This document shows, one piece after another, positions 34,572 through 44,097 of a stretch of DNA of 64,000 nt. The position numbers were made by a program, and so were the translations under genes. Below the pieces are notes generated by a model. The model did not search any database. It saw nothing but the letters and a program-made list of their open reading frames with translations, and had not been told where the DNA came from. This DNA comes from Echinarachnius parma (Eukaryota > Echinodermata > Echinoidea > Clypeasteroida > Echinarachniidae), in contig JBAMJV010008471.1 of NCBI GenBank assembly GCA_037951105.1, positions 1 through 64,000 of the forward strand, written 5' to 3'. How positions within the stretch are numbered: position 1 is the first letter of the stretch; each line of letters begins with the position of its first letter.

Positions 34572-35910
34572 CGTGTCGCTCTTATTCTTTTTTTGATACA
34601 TCATGAGGAATGGCCATTTAATTACCTCACTTTTATTATTAAAGAATATTGTCATTCTGAATGACGGAGAAGGAAAAGTGGGTAATTTATATATATGTAT
34701 CTTCATGTGGCTGACCATGGACGTATACGGACGCTTGACTGACGGGTTGCTATTATAAGATACAGTAGGAGTTTGATACAATGTAACTTAATTGTATGGT
34801 GAATATGTTTTACACTTCATGACTCTCTACTCTCAAGTCTTGATTTATTCTGGAAGCAGATCATATTATGATAAAAAGATGTGAACAGGTTTGTACGAAG
34901 AAATTGAAATGCCCAGTTATCTTTAAATTTATTTTGCATTTATTTTCTGTGAACATTTACTTTTTTTAAATAGAATTGAAATAATAAAAACTGTCCTTTA
35001 CTGACAATTTTATGCGTATTTACTATCATGTCCCCCATAAATGGCACAAATTTTGGGCACTATGCTCTCTTATCTTATGTCTCTCTTATTCTTGATACAT
35101 CATAAGGAATGGCCATTTAATGACCTCGCTCTAATATTAAAGAATATTGTCATTCTGAATGACGGAGAAGGAAAAGTAGGTAATTTAAATGTACGTGTTG
35201 TACATGTGGCTGACCGTGGATTTGAATGGACGCTTGACTGACGGGTTGCTTTTATAAGATAGTAGTTTGATACAATGTAACTTAAAGGCAAACGCCAGTA
35301 ATGGGAAACGCCCCAAACACAAAAAATTCAATGTACACTCTTATTACCAATCATGTGAAAGAATATAATGTTACTAATATGGGATTATAAACATTTGGCC
35401 AGGAAACCGCCTACTAATGGATATATTTGCAAAATTATAAAACTGATTTACAGTAAATTGATCGCCAACGTGGAATCGCACATACACTATGTGCAAAACT
35501 CCACGTGTTCCGCACATGGTTTCCGGTATGCGGCCATTGGATTTTTTCCGATATTTCTGCATGTAACGATGTTTAGGTTCGGATTTTACCACACAAGTTC
35601 TTTTTAAATACTTAATCAACAATATTGATCAATTATTGTGGCCAATATAAATGTTTTCTGTAACTTTCCCAAAACTGTTATTCATCTTTAAATGTAGGTG
35701 AATATGTTTTATACTTTATGACTCGCAACTCTCAAGTCTTAATTTATTCTGGAAGTAATTGAAATTGAAATGCCCAGTTATCTTTGAATTTATTTTGTAT
35801 TTATTGTCTGAACATTTTCTTGTGGAATTGAATTGAAATAATAAATACTTTTCTTATTGACAATTGTGTGTATCTCATATCATGTCCCTCATAAAGTGAC
35901 ACGAATGTGG
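34572..35910. repeat. Tandem segmental duplication, second copy interrupted
   Basis: Copy 1 is about 34572-35058. Copy 2 is about 35070-35283 plus 35695-35910. Both share GGAATGGCCATTTAAT, GTCATTCTGAATGACGGAGA, GACGCTTGACTGACGGGTTG and GAAATGCCCAGTTATCTTT. Copy 2 contains a 400-bp insertion absent from copy 1, so copy 1 preserves the empty site. Confidence 0.85.
35280..35695. mobile_element. TTAA-flanked MITE, family 3
   Basis: Inserted in copy 2 of the segmental duplication. It begins TTAAAGGCAAACGCCAG and ends CATCTTTAAATG, with TTAA at each end. The corresponding site in copy 1 has a single TTAA (GTAACTTAATTGTATGGTG). The ends share an imperfect CAGT-NN-TGGGAAA inverted block. Confidence 0.75.
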
Positions 35911-36744
35911 GGCATATCAAATGTTTTATTAGTGGGATGGGGGGGGGGGGGGGGTTGCCATTGGGGATACTTTCTATATATGCCTGCATTAAAATGTGTT
36001 CATATTGATACTGAACTCAAGCTCAATAAGAATCACAGGGACTCATTGTTATTTTTCTGGGCTCTTTTTATCATCTCATAGGCTAAATTGCCTCTGTCGC
36101 CTATGAGCCCCCATGAGTTGTCATTGGCTCGTGCACTGCCCACCCAATCATATACTTGTACAATGTATCTCACTCTGCACCTTTCCAATGACCATTATGG
36201 ATATTATCCGCACTGTGCATGCATGAGGCATAATGTGCATCGTCCGTAGCCTAGGTTTGTGATACGGCATGCGGACTGTCAATTAAATACGACAAATGCA
36301 TGTCGTCGATTTGAAAATGCGTAATTTTTATGAGTAACCAGCAAGAACCAATGCATTGACTGCAATCGTATTATGTTGTCTTTAGTTTAGGCACATTGTA
36401 GCAGTGTTGAATTGAATAGATAGATATATATATATATATTTTTGTAAGGTCAGGCTATTATTCCATTTTCATTTGTTTAGCCAAATGTTACATTTGATCA
36501 GAAATAGTATGCAATCTGGACCTGTACATGTGTATGTCACCTGTTGAAATTCCACTTTGCGTATACATGTTCACGTACATACGCACCAACATTATGTACA
36601 AAATATGTAAGTACTGTATTAGCTAGCGGTAGGAGTCTGTCTGTGTACACAGGTTTGTGATGATGGACATGCAGAATCAGTTTGTCTGATAGAAGAGGCA
36701 ATGGCATAGCTAGCCTGGGTAAACCCTCATGTAACTTGCTGATT

Positions 36745-36930
36745 GGTCTACAGCCATTTGGTCTACTAGAAAATTATAAATTTGGGGGCTTATGATTATT
36801 ATTATGGATTATGATTAGGGTTAGGGTTAGGTTTTGGGTTAGGGATCGTGTTTGGAGTTGGGGAAATCAAGGTTAAAGGCATCAGGGTAGACCAAATGAG
36901 TTGTAGACCAACTGAGTGTAGACCAAGCGA
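36745..36930. mobile_element. GGTCTAC-ended element with telomere-like core
   Basis: The left end GGTCTACAGCCATTTGGTCT is matched in inverted orientation near the right (GGTAGACCAAATGAGTTG, TGTAGACCAA). The interior 36815-36844 reads TTAGGGTTAGGGTTAGG followed by a degenerate unit. The telomere-like block is part of this element, so it need not mark a chromosome fusion. Confidence 0.5.
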
Positions 36931-36951
36931 ACATAAACTAATCCACATGGG

Positions 36952-37251
36952 CAAGCCTCCACACTAACTTTTTTCTGTACGGGCCCGTTATAGGGCCAGT
37001 AAATCATAAATCAAATTTTACTTGCCCAAAAAGATAAATTACTTGCCTAATACTTCTAGATGAGATTTACACATGTATACAAAATTGCAATTTCCCTTGA
37101 AAGTTGAACAATATTTAAAATTAGTTGCCTAAAATTAGTTGCCCAATCGGGCAACCAAATGAGACCCCTTAATCACTTATGACATTTTACTTGCCCGACA
37201 TCAATTTGTACTTGCCCCGGGCAATAGGGCAAGTGCTAGTGTCGAGCCCTG
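36952..37251. mobile_element. CAGGGCTC-type hAT-like MITE
   Basis: Starts CAAGCCTCCACACTAAC and ends TAGTGTCGAGCCCTG. The flanking octamers are CACATGGG (left) and TACATGGG (right), a 7-of-8 match consistent with an aged hAT target duplication. The interior carries TTGCCC and GGGCAAG inverted words. This is the intact relative of the interrupted copy at 1139-1778. Confidence 0.65.
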
Positions 37252-37255
37252 TACA

Positions 37256-37370
37256 TGGGGGGGGGGGGGGGGGGGGGGGGAGGTAGGGCAGAGTAGGGCA
37301 AGGGTTGTAGGGAATGCAAGTATTAGGGGAGGGGGCAGCTTCCCCCCCCCCCCCCCCCCCCCAGAAATAT
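37256..37370. repeat. Paired poly-G and poly-C tracts
   Basis: A G tract at about 37256-37280 is followed by a C tract at about 37340-37362, able to pair as an inverted repeat. Run lengths are likely unreliable in assembly. Confidence 0.7.
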
Positions 37371-37930
37371 AATTTCTGTTTTTGTGGTCCCTATATTCAA
37401 TCTTTTTAACCCCATGGGAAAAGGATATGGGGGAGGTTTGAGGGGGGAGTGGACAAATATTATAATTTCTACAGGGGGTTAATTTTCCTTTCTGTTCCCC
37501 CCACCTCCCCCTTCCAGCCCGGTTTTTCTGAGGGGGTAGGGGTGTAGGGGGATAGATTACAGCATTCCAGATTTCCTGCCCAATTTAGCAGCATGTAAAT
37601 AAAGCCCATCATGGGATCATACAGGGATAACGATGGGCTTGACCTAGTAGCTTTATTTTCTTCTCTTTTTTTACTGGAGTTGTGTCATTAAACGCAACCC
37701 CCTGACGGGAACCAGACAGATAGTGATGATGATGATGATGTCGTCGGTTGAGAGTGAGAAGGGCTTTAAGTCGATTTTTTGCTAAATTGAGTTATAAATG
37801 CATACGATCTTGAAGGTTGGAGTTTTCCTCTCAGTGATGCCAAATTTTCAGAAAATAATCATCTCTAATTTTTAAAACATTCCACAAATATAAAAGTGAG
37901 CTTCCTTGGTTTCTACATGGCTTTTAAACT

Positions 37931-38309
37931 TTAAAGGGACTTTTAGTAACATTGTCCGAATCCTCAAAATCCAATTGGAATTCTAGCGGTTCCCTCATGT
38001 ATTCGTATTAACAATAAAAGCATGGGACAGGTTTTGGTTTTTCAAATTTCCTTTTCGTTCAAAATATATTTACGATTGAAGTGTTCAGATGTTAAATTAT
38101 CTACTGGACCGCAAAAACCGTGTACAAAGTGAGTGCAATGAGTTAGTGAATATCACTTTGCATTTTCGCTCATTTCTCGGCCAAATAAAATCCAATTAAC
38201 TTGACATTTTCACACATTACTTTCTTGACATAAGATCGCATCAATACACATTTTTATTAACCACGCATCACTTTTTGCACTTGTCAACAAAGTTACTAGA
38301 TCCCTTTAA
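37931..38309 (-). mobile_element. TTAA-flanked MITE, family 1, copy D
   Basis: 379 bp, inverted relative to copies A and B. Left end TTAAAGGGACTTTTAGTAAC, right end GTTACTAGATCCCTTTAA. Confidence 0.85.
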
Positions 38310-40344
38310 TTATGGTTATCTCCGAAGTACAAAGAGTGACTTACCGCCCTTCTCTTTCGCAACCGAAGAAGATGATGTGATGATACTCCTAGAGAATGTC
38401 AACAAACACTCACTTCCAGAGCTGTGGGCATACGTGGCTGGCTGCGGGGCTAGCCTTGCCTCAAGACTTAAATATTCCCAAAATGATTTACTGTCAACAA
38501 ACAATGCATTGGTGTGCTAATAAGGCACTATGACTATTGGATGACAGATCTATGGATCTCAGTGCCCGACAAGTCTTGTCTCCAGACTTCATTAATTTTC
38601 AATACATTCATGATGTGCTATATATTTTGTTTGGTAGTTGTGTCGGCCTTCAATATTGAATATTCACTAGTAAGTCAGCAAATGATGTAATGGCCCGGTG
38701 TTGGGTGACATCCGTGTATCTCATTATATGATTAGTCTTACCAAGGAGGTATAAGGTTATACCTCCTTGGTCTTACCTCATGACTTTAGAATGTTCCAAT
38801 TAACAATGTTTTTTTTTGTTTTATGTATCCTGTCTGGTATAGCATCCAGGGCTTAAAAGCATACAAGATTTCCATTTAATATAAAATAAGAATGTCTTCA
38901 AAAACTAAATAGATCATCTCTAAATGTGTTTCAAAATAGTCTTGTCCTCCTTTACCACTTATTGTCAGCAAAATTAACATATTTGATTGAATACAAGATG
39001 CATATTAAACTCATCTAGATTTCAATATCTATGTTATATTTGTAAGTAGTCTGGCCACTTTTGCTTTGTATGTGATCATCATTATTTTCTAGGACTACTT
39101 TTGTCTAACTTATCTTTACTCCAGATTAAAACATTTGTGTTTACTGTTACGTAACTAGCATTAAATTATTTCTGGGATAGGTGTGTCTGAGTCAGACTAG
39201 GCTAGTCTCCGGACTTTTATACCTAATTATTTAATACGGATAACATTGTTTTGGGGACTAGAACAATTGAGAAATCTAATTGATTCATGTATGATTAAAT
39301 GAGTATGTTGTAGAGATTGTAAAATGTATTAATAAGTCATTTTCTTTTATATCACTGACAATTTCATTTGATTTAAATGCAAATTTATTTAAAAATAATT
39401 ACATTTTTTATGCTTTAATATTCATTTTGCTTTAATTCATTAAAAAAAATACTTCCCATCAAATAAACATTCAAAGCCAAAATAATAGACTTGTTTCATT
39501 TCATCATTTTGCTTTTGATGTCAAACTTGCCATTGAAAAATTGCATTAAATGATCAATTATAATTATAATTTAAGTTACTGTATGCATATCATGTTGCAA
39601 ATATGCCCCCCCCCCCCCCTAAAAGAAAAAGAAGAAGAAGAGGAAACAAGTAAAAAGAACATCACTAATTAACTTTGCACCTCCACCCCCCCCCCCCCCC
39701 CCCCAAAAAAAAAATTTAAAAAAAAATAAAATAATAATAATAATAATGATACTAGACTTTGCAGCAGCTCAATAATTGAAAAAGAGAATAAATATCTGCC
39801 TCATTCAGTAGGATGCAATGTTATCAAATGAAGATGAATTATTTCATTTGTATCTAGTACAGTTTGCATTTTTACAATGTTAATTGTATGATTTAAAAAT
39901 TCAATCATTGAATATACTTTGTGCTTATAATATTATACATGTGAATCGGTATTCATGAAAAAATAATTTCAAGTGATTTGAGTCTTATCAACCATTTAGT
40001 ATTATATATTCTGCATGATAATCTTTTGTCATGATTTGTACTATGTTCTCATATTCTGAATGGTATTTTTTTCAACATAAACACCAGGGGCCCAGTCGGA
40101 TATTAAAGCACAAACAAGATTTGTCCAAGTTTAGCAGCCTGTAAAGTAAACTGAATCTGGTGGCTCTAAACAAAGAAAAACAAAGAAATATTTGGTTGCC
40201 AATTTAGTTGGATCAAATTGTACAGAGCAGTAATGAAATGTTGGTGTTCCCTGATCTAGATTATTTTTAGCAGGCCCTGGGTCAGTGCTAATTTTAGTAA
40301 ATTGTTTATGAATAATATTTTTATTTGTATTTCTTGTCGTTCAG
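38310..40344 (+). other. End of intron 2, no gene seen apart from the micro-palindrome
   Basis: AT-rich sequence with C and A runs at about 39605-39620 and 39685-39735. An 81-codon ORF at 38275-38520 overlaps the end of MITE copy D and lacks splice signals or recognisable features. I do not call it a gene. Confidence 0.45.
38735..38776. mobile_element. Micro-palindrome insertion with 7-bp direct repeats, second locus
   Basis: Positions 38742-38769 form a perfect 28-bp palindrome with left half CAAGGAGGTATAAG, read through its GG centre. It is flanked on both sides by GTCTTAC (38735-38741 and 38770-38776). As at 4828-4873, the insert starts CA and ends TG and the duplication is 7 bp of the form GT-NNN-AC. 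The two palindromes share design but not sequence. Confidence 0.55.
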
Positions 40345-40443
40345 ATGGCACAGAAAGCAGAGGGACAGCGGACGCAACCTATGAGGATCTGAACACGACT
40401 GCTACCACAGACGACAACTCACCACGGCAGCGGAAAGAACCGG
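40345..40443 (+). CDS. E3: short exon of MAP7-like gene
   Basis: A 99-bp exon after TTTCTTGTCGTTCAG, ending CCG-G|GTATAC. It enters and leaves in phase 1, completing an Asp codon from E2 and giving the first base of a Val codon to E4. The peptide is GTESRGTADATYEDLN followed by a Thr/Asp-rich stretch and a basic end RQRKEP. I recognise no domain; it looks like a flexible link between the acidic N-terminal region and the basic helix. Its acceptor resembles the E4 acceptor (TTCTTGTCGTTC words), perhaps from shared ancestry. Support comes from the phase match on both sides and an open frame. Confidence 0.65.
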
Positions 40444-40710
40444 GTATACATAGCCACTTTTCATTTGTACTTTTTGCTTTGTAGTATTGCTGTTAGTGAC
40501 TATGCCTTAATAGAACTGAGTATATAGCCCCTTTCCACTCTTACTTAGCGACTACGCCTAGAAAGAACCGAGTATATCCACTTTTCATTCCTCCTTTTGG
40601 TTTGTAGTATTGTTGTTAGCGACTACGCCTAAAAAGAACCGGGTATACATAGCCACTTTTCATTCTTACTTTTGCTTTGTATTATTGTTGTTGTTAGCGA
40701 CTACGCGTAA
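40434..40710 (+). repeat. Tandem repeat of the E3 5' splice site
   Basis: The E3 end plus donor (AAAGAACCGGGTATACATAG) and following intron words (CCACTTTTCATT, TTTGCTTTGTAGTATTG, TTAGCGACTACGCCTA) recur at 40438, 40513, 40565 and 40636, with spacings of 75, 52 and 71 bp. The copy at 40629-40650 preserves the donor-like sequence exactly. Confidence 0.8.
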
Positions 40711-41256
40711 TTAAACAGTGAAGCCTTCTGCGTATGTGTCAAACATATAGCAGATGTAGCTAAATAACTAAATTGGATGTTTATTGCTTGATTACTAGTC
40801 TCATGAATGTTGAAAATGAAATAGTCATTACCATCATTATATATTTTGTGAATTCAAACACAGAAAACATACCAGAATACCAAGATTTAGCAATCCAGAG
40901 GTCTCTGGTTTGATTCCTGTGGAAGTCCATCCATTTGACTTTGCTCTTTTTCATCATTTATTTTGGTTAATTTAATGGTGTTTATACAGTGCTAGATGTG
41001 TTCCCACATCTTGTCACATACACCACGGCCAATAAACATCTTTTACTCACTTTTAATAAGAGGTATAACACAGAGCTACCCGAGGACTAGCCCACTTCTG
41101 TAGCTTTCACTACGTATAGTAGATTGTGGCCTAGTGCTAATGAATCAGAGTTATGCGCAGCCTTTAAATGTGCCAATTTGGCATTGGAAGGAATTTAACT
41201 TTTTTGGCACGGGATGGACTTTTAACTTTTTTAAAACTAGAGGTGTAATTTACCGT
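40711..41256 (+). other. Intron 3 interior
   Basis: AT-rich intron sequence before the exon array. No other feature seen. Confidence 0.5.
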
Positions 41257-41292
41257 CATGATTATCGTTTCTTGTCATTCTTTTTGGTTCAG

Positions 41293-41411
41293 TGCTAGAC
41301 GTGTCCAAGCTGAAAGAGCGCGAGGACAGGAGTGCGGGCAACAGACAAGCTCGCCTGCAGAAGAAGTCGGGTGACGTGAAGGAGAGGAACGGGCAGAGGA
41401 TGTCCAACTAA
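41293..41411 (+). CDS. E4 array copy 1 (truncated exon candidate)
   Basis: Acceptor TTTTTGGTTCAG. The frame reads LDVSKLKEREDRSAGNRQ, continues with the ARLQKKSG block and ends RMSN-stop. A weak internal donor G|GTGACG after the KKS codons would give a 78-bp phase 1-1 mini-exon. If spliced in without that donor it would truncate the protein. Its upstream flank is the most diverged of the eight, as expected of the outer edge. Confidence 0.4.
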
Positions 41412-41483
41412 CATCATTCATCCACTCTCAATAATAGAATTCATCATAATGATTGTTGTTTCCTGTCGTTCTTCTTGGTTCAG

Positions 41484-41602
41484 TGCTAGACGCGTCCAAG
41501 CTGAAAGAGCACGAGGACAGGAGTTCCGGCAACAGACGAGCTCACCTGCATAAGAAGTCTGGTGACGTGAAGGAGAGGAACGGGCAGAGCATGTCCAACT
41601 AA
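41484..41602 (+). CDS. E4 array copy 2 (truncated exon candidate)
   Basis: Same layout as copy 1, with acceptor CTTCTTGGTTCAG. The frame differs from E4 by KEHED for KERED and LHKK for LQKK, and ends SMSN-stop. The weak internal donor reads G|GTGACG. Confidence 0.4.
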
Positions 41603-41674
41603 CATCATTCATCCACTCTCAATAATAGAATTCATCAAATTGATTGTTGTTTCTTGTCGTTCTTCTTGGTTCAG

Positions 41675-41793
41675 TGCTAGACGCGTCCAAGCTGAAAGAG
41701 CGCGAGGACAGGAGTTACGGCAACAGACAAGCTCGCCTGCAGAAGAAGTCGGGTGACCGAAAGGAGAGGAACGGGCAGAGCATGTCCAACTAA
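41675..41793 (+). CDS. E4 array copy 3 (truncated exon candidate)
   Basis: Frame with RSYGNRQARLQKKSGDRKER, ending SMSN-stop. The weak internal donor is G|GTGACC. No indels relative to E4 within the shared part. Confidence 0.4.
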
Positions 41794-41865
41794 CATCATT
41801 CATCCACTCTCAATAATAGAATTCATCATAATGGTTGTTGTTTCTTGTCGTTCTTCTTGGTTCAG

Positions 41866-41984
41866 TGCTAGACGCGTCCAAGCTGAAAGAGCGTGAGGAC
41901 AGGAGTTCCGGCAACAGACGAGCTCGCCTGCAGAAGAAGTCGGGTGACCGAAAGGAGAGGAAAGGGCAGAGCATGTCCAAGTAA
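41866..41984 (+). CDS. E4 array copy 4 (truncated exon candidate)
   Basis: Frame with RSSGNRRARLQKKSGDRKER, ending SMSK-stop. Shares the GDRKER variant with copy 3, suggesting these two are close duplicates. Confidence 0.4.
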
Positions 41985-42056
41985 CATCATTCATCCACTC
42001 TCAATAATAGAATTCATCAAATTGATTGTTGTTTCTTGTCGTTCTTCTTGGTTCAG

Positions 42057-42175
42057 TGCTAGACGCGTCCAAGCTGAAAGAGCGCGAGGACAGGAGTTCC
42101 GGCAACAGACGAGCTCACCTGCAGAAGAAGTCAGGTGACCTGAAGGAGAGGAACGGGCAGAGCATGTCCAACTAA
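42057..42175 (+). CDS. E4 array copy 5 (truncated exon candidate)
   Basis: The peptide is identical to E4 over LDASKLKEREDRSSGNRRAH and the following LQKKSGDLKERN, apart from the truncated end GQSMSN-stop. It is the copy closest to E4 in protein sequence. Confidence 0.4.
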
Positions 42176-42247
42176 CATCATTCATCCACTCTCAATAATA
42201 GAATTCATCATAATGGTTGTTGTTTCTTGTCGTTCTTCTTGGTTCAG

Positions 42248-42366
42248 TGCTAGACGCGTCCAAGTTGAAAGAGCGCGAGGACAGGAGTTCCGGCAACAGA
42301 CGAGCTCACCTGCAGAAGAAGTTGGGTGACCTGAAGGAGAGGAATGGGCAGAACATGTTCAACTAA
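42248..42366 (+). CDS. E4 array copy 6 (truncated exon candidate)
   Basis: Frame as copy 5 except KKLGD for KKSGD and an end QNMFN-stop. Confidence 0.4.
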
Positions 42367-42438
42367 CATCATTTACCCACTCTCAATAATAGAATTCATC
42401 AAATTGAATGTTGTTTCTTGTCATTCTTCTTGGTTCAG

Positions 42439-42557
42439 TGCTAGACGCGTCCAAGCTGAAAGAGCGCGAGGACAGGAGTTCCAGCAACAGAAGAGCTCAC
42501 CTGCAGAAGAAGTCAGGTGACCTGAAAGAGAGGAACAAGCAGAGCATGTCCACTTAA
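42439..42557 (+). CDS. E4 array copy 7 (truncated exon candidate)
   Basis: Frame as E4 except RSSSNRR and an end NKQSMST-stop. It shares intron words with E4 (CATTTACCCACT-like, ATCAAATTGAATGTTG) that separate copies 6-8 from the others. Confidence 0.4.
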
Positions 42558-42629
42558 CATCCTTTACCCACTGTCAATAGTAGAATTCATCAAATTGAAT
42601 GTTGTTTCTTGTCGTTCTTCTTGGTTCAG

Positions 42630-42784
42630 TGCTTGACGCATCCAAGCTGAAAGAGCGCGAGGATAGGAGTTCCGGCAACAGACGAGCTCACCTGCAGAAG
42701 AAGTCGGGTGACCTGAAAGAGAGGAACGAGCAGAGGAGAATGGCTGCTGAGGAACGGAGGCGGCAACAGGACGCCGCAGACAAG
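42630..42784 (+). CDS. MAP7: E4: MAP7-type basic/acidic helix exon, full-length copy
   Basis: A 155-bp exon: acceptor TTCTTGGTTCAG, phase 1 in, phase 0 out, donor GACAAG|GTTTGT. The peptide is very rich in K, R and E and ends EERRRQQDAADK, with no Pro after its start, so it should form a long charged alpha-helix. Together with the start of E5 it resembles the end of the microtubule-binding helix of MAP7/ensconsin proteins, where a RRR-A-A-V-E-E-KRR-like block is followed by a D-K-E-R-like block and an R-W-S-W motif. Such proteins bind microtubules and recruit kinesin-1. It is the eighth unit of a tandem exon array and the only one with the full coding continuation and a good donor. The family call is by eye. 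Confidence 0.78.
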
Positions 42785-43192
42785 GTTTGTTAATTTTTTG
42801 ATATCTTCTTACTAGAAACCGTGATGTCTTTGTTGGAGAGTTTTTAACCAATTTCTAATGGCCATTTCCCTGTCCGTTTCCTATATGTTTGACATCTAGA
42901 AGGTTCTTGCAAAAGCAAAATGATGCGGACCAAGTTTAGAATGGACTAGTAGGATACTTTAATTCAGCTCCATTTTGTGTGAAACGGGAGGTCATGGAAC
43001 TTCAAAAATTAGTTTAGATGCTGACCGTTTCGCCACATTTTGGTCGGATAGGTAACGGAAGGAGAAACGGTGCAGTGTGACTAGGCCATGAGGCTTGAAA
43101 CTCCCGTTTTGTTTTCACTTCATTAACATTAGTGGGTGAGAAGTAGTAGTAGTAGTTGAAGAAGAACAATCAGTGATTATGTCTCTTGTGAT

Positions 43193-43616
43193 TTAAAGGG
43201 GACCACCAGGCAAAGAACAACACATAATTATATGTTTTGGTACCGTTTTGTGATATCAAATAGATACCCAACATTTTGCAAAGGGTTGTGTAAATTCACA
43301 AATAAAGCAATAAATTACCACCACTTTATACAGAACCACTATTATTTCCTGGTTCCGTACGAGCCAAACATTTGCGAGTGTGCCAAAGCTATTCACGCGT
43401 ACATTTGGAGACACTAGAATCCCGGACGATTCGTTCGCTCTGGACATATGAACACATGCAGACCCATGAACGCATGCTTTAGAATGGTGATACGTTTTTC
43501 CAATTATATATTTTTTTTTCTGGAAACATTTTTGTGAACTTGTTGATGGAATGGACTACTAAAGATGTTACCTTTCATTTATAATGATATTATTTTTGGG
43601 TGGTGGTACCCTTTAA
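43193..43616 (+). mobile_element. TTAA-flanked MITE, family 2, copy 1
   Basis: Left end TTAAAGGGGACCACCAGGCA; right end GGTGGTACCCTTTAA, with AGGG-N-ACCACCA as the terminal inverted repeat. 424 bp. Its inverted partner lies at 44098-44528. Confidence 0.85.
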
Positions 43617-43649
43617 GTTCTGATTTTAAGTTCCATGGGAATGTTAATA

Positions 43650-43691
43650 AGTAGAAACAAGCAGGGGAGAATGCAGAACGCCACAGACACA
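43650..43691 (+). pseudogene. Decayed E4-like exon copy i
   Basis: AGAAACAAGCAGGGGAGAAT followed by GCAGAACGCCACAGACAC aligns with the E4 words AACGAGCAGAGGAGAATGG and CAGGACGCCGCAGACAAG, with the middle deleted. It is cut on the right by a foldback element. Confidence 0.6.
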
Positions 43692-44012
43692 CTGGCCCGG
43701 ATTCACAACTGAGGTTTGTACAAACCATGGTTTAAACCATGGTCTACATCTATGGAGTGCTGCTCGTATACAAGTAAAACAATTTCTTATTTCTAATTAC
43801 ATGACTGTAGATCTTGCTAATCAGCAAATTTTCACCATCTGAGAAGACAAACATTTATTTGGTGCATTCAGTAAATGTGTACCATCAACATTGTTAACAA
43901 TTAAGGAGTTTATATTCTTTCTCCATCAGTCTACAAATGGCACTCCATAGATGAAACCATGGTTTGAACCATGGTTTGTACAAACCTCCTTTGTGAATTC
44001 CACCCACTGGGT
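43692..44012. mobile_element. Foldback element with ACCATGGTTTAAACCATGGT
   Basis: The left arm GGCCCGGATTCACAACTGAG then GGTTTGTACAAACCATGG is mirrored at the right (CCATGGTTTGTACAAACC, TTTGTGAATTCCACCC). Arms also contain a 20-bp palindrome. Size is about 320 bp with no ORF. CACTG occurs at both flanks and may be part of a target duplication. Confidence 0.65.
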
Positions 44013-44097
44013 AACATAAATACAACTCAAAGAGAACAAGTGATTAGTCTGCTTTTGGGACTAGTATTAGCCATTAGAATAAACTCCTGATTTTAAG

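Larger units (their letters stand above)
41257..42738 (+). repeat. E4 exon array: eight units of exactly 191 bp
   Basis: Exon starts fall at 41293, 41484, 41675, 41866, 42057, 42248, 42439 and 42630, every step 191 bp with no indel. Each unit has the intron end (TTCTTGGTTCAG acceptor) and the first 38 or so codons of the exon. The first seven then run to a shared stop and back into intron sequence, while the eighth continues as the full exon E4. Reading frames are open in all eight. Copies differ by a few percent. 191 is not a multiple of three, so frame is kept only through re-splicing. Regular minus-strand ORFs here are shadows. Confidence 0.95.

Noticed and set aside
36815-36844. Interstitial telomere as a chromosome-fusion mark
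   Set aside because: The block is short and enclosed by inverted GGTCTAC words, so a transposon origin is simpler.
38275-38520. 81-codon ORF with an EEDDVMILLENV stretch
   Set aside because: It starts inside a MITE, has no splice context that fits the gene and shows no recognisable domain.
41418-42185. Regular 64-codon minus-strand ORFs every 191 bp
   Set aside because: Shadows of the plus-strand exon array; the plus strand has matching splice sites and a family match.
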